Origin: an uncultured Lachnospiraceae bacterium
Lineage (GTDB): Bacteria; Bacillota; Clostridia; Lachnospirales; Lachnospiraceae
Assembly: GCA_910577115.1 (NCBI GenBank)
Contig: CAJTMC010000117.1
Span: 1-5,032, forward strand
Reading direction: 5' to 3'
DNA: 5,032 nt
Shown: piece after piece, positions 1 through 4,606 of the stretch
Layout of the letters: each line of letters begins with the position of its first letter
How positions within the stretch are numbered: the stretch's first letter is position 1
Notes under the pieces: generated by a model
The model's database searches: none
What the model saw: the letters and a program-made list of their open reading frames with translations, nothing else
Told to the model about the DNA's origin: nothing
Translations under genes and position numbers: made by a program

Positions 1-54
1 AACAACGTGCAGCCTTTTTGACAGGATTATGCATTTGCAGACAGCACTGCGCAG

Positions 55-357
55 TCAATAGGATAAATGTCGGAAAAATAATTCGCTGTTTGCGTCTCCA
101 TCAATTTGCCGTCCGACATCATGTCTGCTTGTTTCATTTTTTGCAAGATCGGCAATAAACTCCGGGCGATACAGCCGCATCGGACAGTCTATCTTATCAC
201 CGCGGTAATGTTTGAACAGTTTCAGCATTGCATCGCGTCCGATAATCTCAAAAAGTTCTAAGTAGCTGTCGTTTAAAGCGTCATCTTCCCTTCCGTCAAC
301 CTCAAAGATTCCATAAACAATCTCATCGTTTATATTATCAAAATCAATGTTAGTCAC
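55..357 (-). CDS. Small Mor-like putative transcriptional regulator, 100 aa
   Basis: I chose the GTG at 357-355 as the start because AGGAGG (370-365) lies 7 bases upstream. The frame stays open to an ATG at 405, but that lies upstream of the ribosome binding site and has none of its own. The 100-aa product has an acidic N-terminus (residues 1-30). A segment at about 32-64 (LFEIIGRDAMLKLF, then HYRGDKIDCPMRLY) resembles the first conserved block of the Mor/C family of Mu-like phage middle-gene activators, where a helix is followed by a G-G/R-G strand. The C-terminal helix-turn-helix expected in that family is not recognisable after residue 70; the tail (DGDANSELFF) looks unrelated. It may therefore be truncated, frameshifted or a divergent relative, and DNA binding is inferred only. 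It lies 83 bases downstream of a 48-codon ORF on the same strand. Confidence 0.6.
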   Translation of the reverse strand: MTNIDFDNINDEIVYGIFEVDGREDDALNDSYLELFEIIGRDAMLKLFKHYRGDKIDCPMRLYRPEFIADLAKNETSRHDVGRQIDGDANSELFFRHLSY

Positions 358-370
358 TATATCACCTCCT
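358..370 (-). promoter_or_regulatory. Ribosome binding site that fixes a GTG start
   Basis: AGGAGG at 370-365, followed by TGATATA and then GTG at 357. The 7-base spacing is ideal and decides for the GTG over the upstream in-frame ATG at 405. Confidence 0.75.
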
Positions 371-440
371 ACTAAAATATAGCAATATTCAATGGAATAA
401 ATCAAACTCTATAATATCTGCTTTTTTCACAGGGAAACAT

Positions 441-587
441 TTACATTTTATCAGTGCAAAACATATATATTTTTGCATGAATTATATGAAACATTTTGGC
501 ATGAATAAAATTCATGATTTTATCCCAAATAACAGTTTGGGATAACCGTATTACAGAATATTTAATGTCTTTCTTTGTATTACTCAT
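441..587 (-). CDS. Small hypothetical protein, 48 aa
   Basis: This short frame begins at ATG 587-585 with AGGAGG (601-596) 8 bases upstream and ends at TAA 443-441. The product starts MSNTKKDIKYSVIRLSQTVI and continues with WDKIMNFIHAK. The C-terminal third is rich in His, Met, Ile and Lys and repeats the pattern IHAK twice (residues 28-31 and 36-39), reflecting an imperfect DNA repeat of ATTCATGC. I do not recognise a family. The strong ribosome binding site and a hairpin leader argue for real translation. The compositionally odd tail suggests the original C-terminus may have been lost and replaced by read-out of AT-rich spacer. It lies just upstream of the Mor-like gene and may be co-transcribed with it. 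A perfect inverted repeat (520-545) sits inside the coding sequence. Confidence 0.4.
   Translation of the reverse strand: MSNTKKDIKYSVIRLSQTVIWDKIMNFIHAKMFHIIHAKIYMFCTDKM
520..545. repeat. Perfect inverted repeat, 10-bp arms, 6-base spacer
   Basis: TTATCCCAAA (520-529), spacer TAACAG, TTTGGGATAA (536-545). The arms match perfectly. There is no U-tract on either side, so it does not look like a terminator. It could be a regulator or recombinase binding site, or an RNA hairpin within the 48-codon ORF that contains it. Confidence 0.7.
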
Positions 588-613
588 TTTCAAACCTCCT
601 GTAAACAAACTTA

Positions 614-639
614 TCCCTGTGCCAGAAGCGGCACAGGGG
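614..639 (-). promoter_or_regulatory. Leader hairpin upstream of the 48-codon ORF
   Basis: CCCTGTGCC (615-623) pairs perfectly with GGCACAGGG (630-638) around a 6-base loop, with a possible closing G-U at 614/639. On the minus strand it lies between a candidate -10 box (655-650) and the AGGAGG at 601-596. It is followed by ATAAGTTTGTTT rather than a clean U-tract, so it could be a weak terminator/attenuator or a 5'-stabilising hairpin. In the plus direction it is followed by GGTTGTTATTG, also a poor U-tract. Confidence 0.6.
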
Positions 640-649
640 TTGTTATTGT

Positions 650-655
650 ATTATA
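650..655 (-). promoter_or_regulatory. Candidate -10 box (TATAAT) for the 48-codon ORF
   Basis: A perfect TATAAT on the minus strand, about 50 bases upstream of the AGGAGG at 601-596. The best -35 at a 17-base spacing is only TTACTA (3/6), so support is weak. Transcription from here would begin almost directly in the 614-639 hairpin. Confidence 0.3.
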
Positions 656-785
656 ATAAGAATATATATCTATAGTAACGGCACATACTGTAGTCCTGCG
701 GCAGCTTAAAATCCTTTTAAATTATAATGGTTTTATATAAATGCGTAATCACTTCATTAACATTAATGAATCTTTCCAATATAAA
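656..785. other. AT-rich non-coding stretch with a palindrome
   Basis: I see no coding frame with a ribosome binding site on either strand. The one clear structure is TTCATTAA (753-760), CA, TTAATGAA (763-770), a perfect 8-bp-arm inverted repeat that could be an operator, though AT-rich sequence makes chance occurrence plausible. Confidence 0.4.
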
Positions 786-822
786 ATCAGGAAAACCTTA
801 CAATTTGTAAGATTTCCCTGAT
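786..822 (-). terminator. Rho-independent terminator after the rtcB-prfH operon
   Basis: The left arm (ATCAGGAAAACCTTAC) and right arm (GTAAGATTTCCCTGAT) form a long, slightly imperfect stem around a short AATTT loop. On the minus strand it is followed by TTTTATATTGG, a usable U-tract. It is the first convincing terminator downstream of prfH (stop at 1043) and probably ends that transcript. The final codons of the degenerate frame at 787-1042 run into this stem. Confidence 0.6.
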
Positions 823-1042
823 GATAATTTTGTGCCTATCCTCTATTTGTATGCCACACTGCCCATCCTCAATAAACTCATCGTTTACTGCTGATTATTT
901 CCTCTGCATTGCGTGATACAATAACAGGTGTATGTTCCTCTATCAGCCGCTGCGTGATTTCTTCACTTTTTTAATCAGTTCTGCCTGTCTGATTCCCCAT
1001 TCTGCCGCCGCTTTAAGGTGGCGGCATTGTCCACACAGCAGG
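787..1042 (-). pseudogene. Frameshifted coding remnant directly downstream of prfH
   Basis: Three minus-strand frames join into one protein-like string. Frame 1 (about 1042-943) gives CGQCRHLKAAAEWGIRQ then AELIKKVKK before TGA at 945-943. Frame 2 (about 972-878) gives EEITQRLIEEHTPVIVSRNA then EEIISS before TGA at 880-878. Frame 3 (about 894-787) gives NDEFIEDGQCGIQIEDRHK before TGA at 789-787. The first switch falls in a run of six A (972-967), typical of an indel. The amino-acid composition is far more protein-like than random spacer. It starts right after the prfH stop and ends in the operon terminator, so it could be a decayed third cistron. I do not recognise the family; AAAEWGIRQ faintly resembles a helix-turn-helix. 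No clear ribosome binding site and start is visible, so it may also be a fragment left by recombination. Confidence 0.5.
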
Positions 1043-1702
1043 TTATTTATTTCTTCTCATACAAATATAATCTCCACTTGCATCTTCTCCCTCTGCAAGA
1101 ACTGCCGTATTCGGACGTTTCAAAACAAATTTCTCCCCCTCATAAACACGTACCGGATTTCCCCTGACAATGCGGTTATGCTCCCGCCATGCGGCATTAA
1201 CCTGATCTGCTTTCTGCTCCTGATGCAGACCGGCGAGCTTTTCCTGAAGCTTCTCCATAGCCTTCCGCTTATTTTGAAACTGGCTGCGCTCTTCGGTAGA
1301 CTGTGCTGTAAGCCCTGTCGGAAGATGTATAATCCGTACACCTGTTTCTACCTTATTTACATTCTGACCGCCTTTTCCGCCGCTGTGAAACTTCTCGATA
1401 CGGTATTCATCATCTGCTGCAATCTCTGTCAAATCCGGTATAATGCTCACATCAACATACCAGTTCTTCCTTTTGTGATTCTTGCGGAACGGGCTTTGGC
1501 AGATCCACAGTACCGTTCCCTCAAGGCTGCTTAAATCATGCCCCGTCTGAAAGCGGATGGAATCAAGGCAGCCCTTTTCATAACCCTTCCTCTCTGACAA
1601 TATCTCAAAATCCTCAAACTCTTTATTTAACGCCTCAAACAGCTTTGCAACCGCCAACTGGCATTCTGACGGTCCCTGTCCTGCACTGATTTGAACGATC
1701 AT
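1043..1702 (-). CDS. prfH: Peptide chain release factor homologue PrfH
   Basis: PrfH is a class-I release factor relative that lacks the stop-codon recognition domain. It hydrolyses peptidyl-tRNA on ribosomes stalled by damage to the 16S rRNA decoding centre. The 219-aa product opens with the PrfH-like signature SAGQGPSECQLAVAK (6-20). It carries the catalytic loop SGGKGGQNVNK (107-117, with GGQ at 111-113), followed by VETGVRIIHLPTGL and the basic stretch ERSQFQNKRKA (138-148), as in release factor domain 3. The R-V-Y-E-G-E-K-F segment (185-192) is where I expect the family to end, so residues 193-219 look like a C-terminal extension of about 27 aa. AGGAGGG (1717-1711) lies 8 bases before the ATG and overlaps the rtcB stop codon TAG, which suggests translational coupling. 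The GGQ is intact, so it is probably active. Confidence 0.9.
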   Translation of the reverse strand: MIVQISAGQGPSECQLAVAKLFEALNKEFEDFEILSERKGYEKGCLDSIRFQTGHDLSSLEGTVLWICQSPFRKNHKRKNWYVDVSIIPDLTEIAADDEYRIEKFHSGGKGGQNVNKVETGVRIIHLPTGLTAQSTEERSQFQNKRKAMEKLQEKLAGLHQEQKADQVNAAWREHNRIVRGNPVRVYEGEKFVLKRPNTAVLAEGEDASGDYICMRRNK

Positions 1703-1715
1703 GATATATTCCCTC

Positions 1716-2825
1716 CTACTTTCTGCTCCCTGCCTTGTAATTATAGACAGGCGTCAATATTTCCGTTATTTCAACGGTATCCTTTATCTGATCTGCAATC
1801 TCCGTTATGGAACGGTAGGCAAACGGCGCTTCGTCTAACGTATCCGCCCCTACACAGCTGCTGTAAATGCCTTTCATTTCCTTTTTAAATTCCGATACTG
1901 TATGCCGGTTCTTCACATCCTCACGCTTCATCCGCCTGCCTGAGCCATGCGGAGCCGAATAATTCCATTCCGCACTGCCCCTGCCAATGCCTAAGATAAT
2001 GCCGTCTTTCATATTTGCGGGGATAATCACCTTTTCTCCACTGCGGGCAGAAACGGCTCCTTTCCTGAGTATCCCTGAATCGTCCAGATAATTGTGCGCG
2101 GCGGAAAACTGCTCCACTGCCTTCCATTTCATCCCCTTTAAAATTTCCCGCACAATAATCTGCCTGTTCCACTCGGCGTAACGCTGGATAATCTGTACAT
2201 CTTCAAGATATGCCGCCTTATTGCTGCCCTCCAGATAGCTCATATAATAGGAAACATCCCTGCCCTGCTCCTTCAGGCACCTGTCTGCCAGCTCCGTATA
2301 ATATTTTGCCGTTTCTTCCCCAAGATGCCTGCTTCCCGTATGCACCACAAGATACATGTTTCCGTCACTTCCCCTGTCAAGCTCTATAAAATGATTTCCG
2401 CCTCCCAGTGTCCCAAGACTCCTTTCGGCTCTGTTTCTATTAATATGGCTGGCGCAGTGCAGCCCTTCATAGGAAAATTCCCCTGCCATATGATGGGGCT
2501 CCCTACGTACCGCAAAACCGGACGGCACGTTTTCCCGTATGACTCTGTCCAGCTTTTGAAATTCTGCATTCGTCCGGTTGATTTTCACACAGGTCATCCC
2601 ACATCCGATATCCACTCCCAAAAGCTGCGGGATCACTTTATCCTTTACAGTCATGGAAAGCCCGATTGGGGCAATTTTTCCGGGATGGATATCGGGCATC
2701 ATGCAGATCGTGCTTCCGTCTGCGGTTTCATTGTCACATATTAATTTTACCTGTGCCTCCGCATACTCCTCCACATCGTCTGTGAAAATTTTCGCTTCGG
2801 CATAAATACCTTTTACTGTTTTCAT
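1716..2825 (-). CDS. rtcB: RNA-splicing ligase RtcB family protein, RtcB2 type
   Basis: RtcB is a Mn2+- and GTP-dependent ligase joining a 3'-phosphate or 2',3'-cyclic phosphate RNA end to a 5'-OH end. Beside prfH it is expected to reseal 16S rRNA cut by ribotoxins such as colicin E3-like nucleases. The 369-aa sequence begins in the Firmicute style (KGIYAEAKIFTDDVEE). The motifs appear in order: MPDIHPGK (43-50), GVDIGCGM (70-77, metal ligands D72 and C75), LGTLGGGNHFIEL (137-149, N144/H145), VVHTGSRHLG (160-169, H162), AAHNY (242-246, H244), LRKGAVSA (253-260) and APHGSGR (291-297), where H293 matches the guanylylated histidine. All key residues are present. The start at 2825 is supported by the N-terminal family match and by AAGGAG (2842-2837) 11 bases upstream. 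Assignment to the RtcB2 subtype rests on the prfH neighbour. No archease gene is visible. Expression must pass a terminator at 2855-2876. Confidence 0.92.
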   Translation of the reverse strand: MKTVKGIYAEAKIFTDDVEEYAEAQVKLICDNETADGSTICMMPDIHPGKIAPIGLSMTVKDKVIPQLLGVDIGCGMTCVKINRTNAEFQKLDRVIRENVPSGFAVRREPHHMAGEFSYEGLHCASHINRNRAERSLGTLGGGNHFIELDRGSDGNMYLVVHTGSRHLGEETAKYYTELADRCLKEQGRDVSYYMSYLEGSNKAAYLEDVQIIQRYAEWNRQIIVREILKGMKWKAVEQFSAAHNYLDDSGILRKGAVSARSGEKVIIPANMKDGIILGIGRGSAEWNYSAPHGSGRRMKREDVKNRHTVSEFKKEMKGIYSSCVGADTLDEAPFAYRSITEIADQIKDTVEITEILTPVYNYKAGSRK

Positions 2826-2854
2826 ATAATTCCTGTCTCCTTAAAAATGGGCGC

Positions 2855-2876
2855 AAAAAAAGCACCCCAAAGGTGC
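2855..2876 (-). terminator. Intrinsic terminator inside the rtcB leader (candidate attenuator)
   Basis: On the minus strand GCACC (2876-2872), loop TTTGG, GGTGC (2866-2862) is followed by seven T (2861-2855). The U-tract ends 12 bases before the rtcB Shine-Dalgarno AAGGAG (2842-2837), so no promoter fits between them and any rtcB transcript must read through. It could also stop transcripts arriving from the radC genes upstream. No obvious antiterminator pairing is visible by eye. Confidence 0.75.
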
Positions 2877-2909
2877 AGCCTGCAAATCCTGTCCCTATAC
2901 AGCATCCAA

Positions 2910-2948
2910 ATAACAGAAAGTATTGTTTCCATACTTTCCATCTGTTAT
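2910..2948 (-). promoter_or_regulatory. Strong leader hairpin upstream of the attenuator
   Basis: Arms 2910-2923 and 2931-2948 form 8 inner base pairs (GAAAGTAT with ATACTTTC, 7-base loop) and 6 outer ones (ATAACA with TGTTAT), separated by a 4-base bulge at 2939-2942. It starts just after the stop codon of the 26-codon frame and precedes the terminator by about 33 bases, a layout typical of attenuation leaders. Confidence 0.6.
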
Positions 2949-3094
2949 AACACAATGTTATCTGTAATATGCAAGGAGCTCTGTACCTCTGATTGTCAGT
3001 TTCTTTATTCTGTTTTGGATTTTTCTATCCTTCTGCATGGTAACCTCTCCTTTCACCGAGTAAACTGTTATCTGTTATCGAATAAACAATAACA
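2943..3094. repeat. Cluster of TGTTAT/ATAACA hexamers in the rtcB leader
   Basis: TGTTAT occurs at 2943-2948, 2956-2961, 3066-3071 and 3073-3078; its complement ATAACA occurs at 2947-2952 and 3089-3094, with another at 2910-2915 inside the hairpin. Together they give a 10-bp palindrome TGTTATAACA (2943-2952), a spaced palindrome (2947-2961) and a tandem pair CTGTTATCTGTTAT. Such repeated half-sites look like binding sites for a dimeric regulator, possibly unlinked, since no candidate repressor gene is adjacent. Confidence 0.45.
2958..3038 (-). CDS. 26-codon leader ORF upstream of rtcB
   Basis: ATG 3038-3036 is preceded by AAAGGAGAGG (3053-3044), a very good ribosome binding site, and the frame ends at TAA 2960-2958. 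The product starts MQKDRKIQNRIKKLTIRGTE and ends LLAYYR, with 8 Lys/Arg out of 26. It matches nothing I know. Its stop codon lies inside the TGTTAT palindrome and directly before the 2910-2948 hairpin and the 2855-2876 terminator, so it could be a leader peptide whose translation controls read-through. The alternative is the truncated start of a decayed mobile-element gene. Confidence 0.45.
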   Translation of the reverse strand: MQKDRKIQNRIKKLTIRGTELLAYYR

Positions 3095-3114
3095 CAGGAT
3101 TGCGGAATTTGCAA
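3086..3114 (-). promoter_or_regulatory. Candidate promoter for the rtcB leader transcript
   Basis: TTGCAA (3114-3109), a 17-base spacer, then TATTGT (3091-3086) on the minus strand; each box matches consensus at 4 of 6 positions. It lies about 35 bases upstream of the ribosome binding site of the 26-codon frame and overlaps one ATAACA motif (3089-3094), with two TGTTAT copies just downstream. A poorer second candidate (TTGCAT 2974-2969, 19 bases, TATAAC 2949-2944) would start nearer to rtcB. Confidence 0.3.
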
Positions 3115-3130
3115 GCTTTATTTCTCTTTG

Positions 3131-3250
3131 CTACTGATATTTTCCCTTGGGGACGGTGCTTCTGTCTATACGCATATCATTAAATTCACATTCCATGCCG
3201 CATACGCTGACCTTTTCAAACTGTTCCGTACTGTAACCCAGTCTCTTCAT
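3131..3250 (-). CDS. 39-aa fragment resembling the N-terminus of an LPD28-domain protein
   Basis: ATG 3250-3248 has GGAGG (3264-3260) 9 bases upstream; TAG is at 3133-3131. The product starts MKRLGYSTEQFEKVSVCGME, then CEFNDMRIDRSTVPKGKYQ. The pattern FNDMRIDRSTVP-x-G-x-Y resembles, from memory, the first conserved block of LPD28 (large polyvalent protein-associated) proteins of Firmicute mobile elements, which normally continue for another 40-70 residues with a V-R-H-D/G-D-D segment. That continuation is absent in all three frames here, so the gene is probably truncated. The end abuts the rtcB leader, which could mark a recombination junction. It follows radC by 63 bases on the same strand and probably shares its transcript. 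Function unknown. Confidence 0.55.
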   Translation of the reverse strand: MKRLGYSTEQFEKVSVCGMECEFNDMRIDRSTVPKGKYQ

Positions 3251-3313
3251 AATCAAAAACCTCCATAATTATAATAATTCATATACCTGCCTATTGTCCC
3301 TGTTTATCACCTC

Positions 3314-3781
3314 CTATAAAAGCCCCTTCTCATGGAAACTCATGTATCCCTTACTGCCCACTATGATATGATCCATCAGTGGTATCCCTATCAGCTCCCC
3401 TGCATTATGGATTTTTTCGGTTATTTCCCTGTCCTGCCTCGAAGGTGATGTGTCCCCTGATGGATGGCTGTGGACCAATACCACATAAGATGCGCCTGTA
3501 TATACAGCTCTCATAAAAATGCCCCTCGCATCAAGGAGACAGGCATTCCCCGTGCCATGCCCGATCTCAAACACCCCCAAGACTTTCATTCTGTTGTTGA
3601 ACGCTATCAGATAGGCAAATTCGTCCGCCATCTCATCTACATGGAATATTTCCTTTACCATCTCCGCTATCTTCGATGGTTCGGAAAGGTACTCCCCTTT
3701 ATAGGGCACACTTTCTTTCAGCCTTAAGCAGCCATGCTTTGTATCATTATCCAAAACCAGCTCATATGTATTGATCTTCAT
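3314..3781 (-). CDS. RadC-like JAB/MPN domain protein
   Basis: This 155-aa protein belongs to the RadC/JAB (MPN+) metalloprotease-fold family. These are common in prophages, plasmids and integrative elements; the molecular role is unsettled, and the historical DNA-repair label is doubtful. The metal-site signature is intact: E72 in VFEIGHG, then HSHPSGDTSPSRQD (104-117) with H104, H106 and D117, followed by LMDHIIVG (135-142). It lacks the N-terminal helix-hairpin-helix region of full-length chromosomal RadC (about 220 aa), as mobile-element versions usually do. AGGAGG (3791-3786) is 4 bases before the ATG, a short but acceptable spacing. The LPD28-like fragment follows. I give no gene symbol because this short form is not the housekeeping radC. 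Confidence 0.88.
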   Translation of the reverse strand: MKINTYELVLDNDTKHGCLRLKESVPYKGEYLSEPSKIAEMVKEIFHVDEMADEFAYLIAFNNRMKVLGVFEIGHGTGNACLLDARGIFMRAVYTGASYVVLVHSHPSGDTSPSRQDREITEKIHNAGELIGIPLMDHIIVGSKGYMSFHEKGLL

Positions 3782-3806
3782 ATAACCTCCTATAATATAA
3801 ATAAGA

Positions 3807-3828
3807 GCAGCGAACCGAAGTCCGCTGC
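3807..3828 (-). terminator. Hairpin between vapC and the radC-like gene
   Basis: GCAGCG and CGCTGC enclose an inner AC-UUCG-GU tetraloop stem when read on the minus strand. It is followed by TCTTATTTATATT and then the radC-like gene's AGGAGG. It may partly terminate toxin-antitoxin transcripts or act as a stabilising leader; the U-tract is interrupted. Confidence 0.5.
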
Positions 3829-3920
3829 CCTAAAACATTTTTCTTATTGTAATTCATCAGATAAAACAATATCTGTTTTTTCCTTCCTGCCTCATCAATT
3901 TTTCTGTTTCATAACCGAAA

Positions 3921-4325
3921 TCATACTACAATCACACAATTTTCTTCATAAAATGGAATTTTAGAATCATGTGTAACAAACTTTAGTCCATCTGCTTTTG
4001 CCTGGGCAATCATGATTCTGTCAAAAGGATCATTATGCGCCTGAATCTGATTATGATATGTCAGTGTTTCCAGCGCCTTTACATGGCTGTCTGTTATCGG
4101 CAGCATCTGATATCCCATCCTTCTACATAAATCCGATAGTCCGGATCCACTTATATGAATCTTATCCGGCTTTGCCATATACTTTATCGTTGTTTCCCAA
4201 ACAGAAGCGGCACTGAAGTAAATATCATTTTTTGCTTCCATAATTAGATCTCTGGCATAATCCGACAGCTTAGGATTATCATCTAAAGCCCACAGGATAA
4301 TATGTGTATCCAATAACAGTTTCAT
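3921..4325 (-). CDS. Type II toxin, PIN-domain ribonuclease (VapC-like)
   Basis: PIN-domain toxins are Mg2+/Mn2+-dependent endoribonucleases that block translation by cutting tRNA, rRNA or mRNA until bound by their antitoxin. The 134-aa sequence has the full acidic set: D6 in LLLDTHIILW, E44 in SVWETTIK, D99 and D102 in HNDPFDRIMIAQA, and D120 in FVTHDSKI. The LLLDTHIILWAL start and the NDPFDR block are typical of the PIN subgroup usually paired with Phd/YefM or small helical antitoxins. ATG (4325-4323) overlaps the antitoxin stop TGA as ATGA, and GGAGGG lies just upstream within the antitoxin's last codons, so translation is coupled. The frame is intact. The RNA target cannot be told from sequence. 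Confidence 0.9.
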   Translation of the reverse strand: MKLLLDTHIILWALDDNPKLSDYARDLIMEAKNDIYFSAASVWETTIKYMAKPDKIHISGSGLSDLCRRMGYQMLPITDSHVKALETLTYHNQIQAHNDPFDRIMIAQAKADGLKFVTHDSKIPFYEENCVIVV

Positions 4326-4552
4326 TTTATCCCTCCAAACATTTCCGCAATTTCAGGATTCATTTCATCAAAATCATAATCATCATCATACAAATCCTGT
4401 CCTTTCGCAATGCCGATTCTGTCCGAAATTTTAGACATTTCTTTACCCATAGGATCAGGCTTCATAAAACGCTCTATCATTTCCAGTAAAAACTTCAGAT
4501 TATCCTCTGACAACCCGCTAACCTTTTGGACTACCTGTTCCTGTAACGTCAT
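4322..4552 (-). CDS. Antitoxin of the PIN toxin pair, 76 aa
   Basis: This 76-aa protein lies upstream of and overlaps the PIN toxin by 4 bases, the usual order for type II pairs, in which the first gene neutralises the toxin and often represses the promoter. Residues 3-30 (EQVVQKVSGLSEDNLKFLLE...) predict two helices, as in small clostridial antitoxins. Residues 53-63 (DLYDDDYDFDE) are strongly acidic, suited to wrapping a basic toxin surface. I see no clear AbrB, RHH or YefM DNA-binding motif, so autoregulation is uncertain. The ribosome binding site (AAAGGCGGG, 4570-4562) is poor compared with neighbours. The assignment rests mainly on position, size and charge. Confidence 0.75.
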   Translation of the reverse strand: MTLQEQVVQKVSGLSEDNLKFLLEMIERFMKPDPMGKEMSKISDRIGIAKGQDLYDDDYDFDEMNPEIAEMFGGIK

Positions 4553-4606
4553 TGCACAAATCCCGCCTTTCCAAACACTGTTTATTCTGTTGCCCGTTAT
4601 GAGTTT

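Noticed and set aside
46..55. 10-bp palindrome ACTGCGCAGT next to a stop codon
   Set aside because: A few 10-bp palindromes are expected by chance in a window this size, and nothing around it supports a function.
441..587. Identity of the 48-aa ORF as the transposon protein TnpW
   Set aside because: The size fits, but the conserved I-G-x-T-T-Y core of that family is absent.
932..1534. 200-codon open frame on the plus strand
   Set aside because: It is fully antisense to prfH, has no ribosome binding site, and its Leu/Cys/Ser-rich translation looks like a shadow of the opposite strand.
2325..2744. 139-codon open frame on the plus strand
   Set aside because: Antisense to the conserved core of rtcB; no ribosome binding site or family features.
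2734..2955. 73-codon minus-strand frame with a hydrophobic stretch across the rtcB leader
   Set aside because: It overlaps the start of rtcB, runs through the leader hairpin and terminator, and lacks a ribosome binding site; its hydrophobic run is encoded by the terminator's G/T-rich sequence.
2880..3060. T-box or other known riboswitch in the rtcB leader
   Set aside because: I looked for a T-box UGGNACC-type antiterminator and for conserved riboswitch cores and found none, so only a generic attenuator is claimed.
3464..3727. 87-codon plus-strand frame
   Set aside because: Antisense to the JAB catalytic motif of the RadC-like gene; no translation signals.
3858..3880. CAGATA-6-TATCTG stem followed by T6 on the plus strand
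   Set aside because: It has a terminator shape, but the stem is only six mostly A/T pairs and no plus-strand gene ends there; on the minus strand, where the genes are, it has no U-tract.
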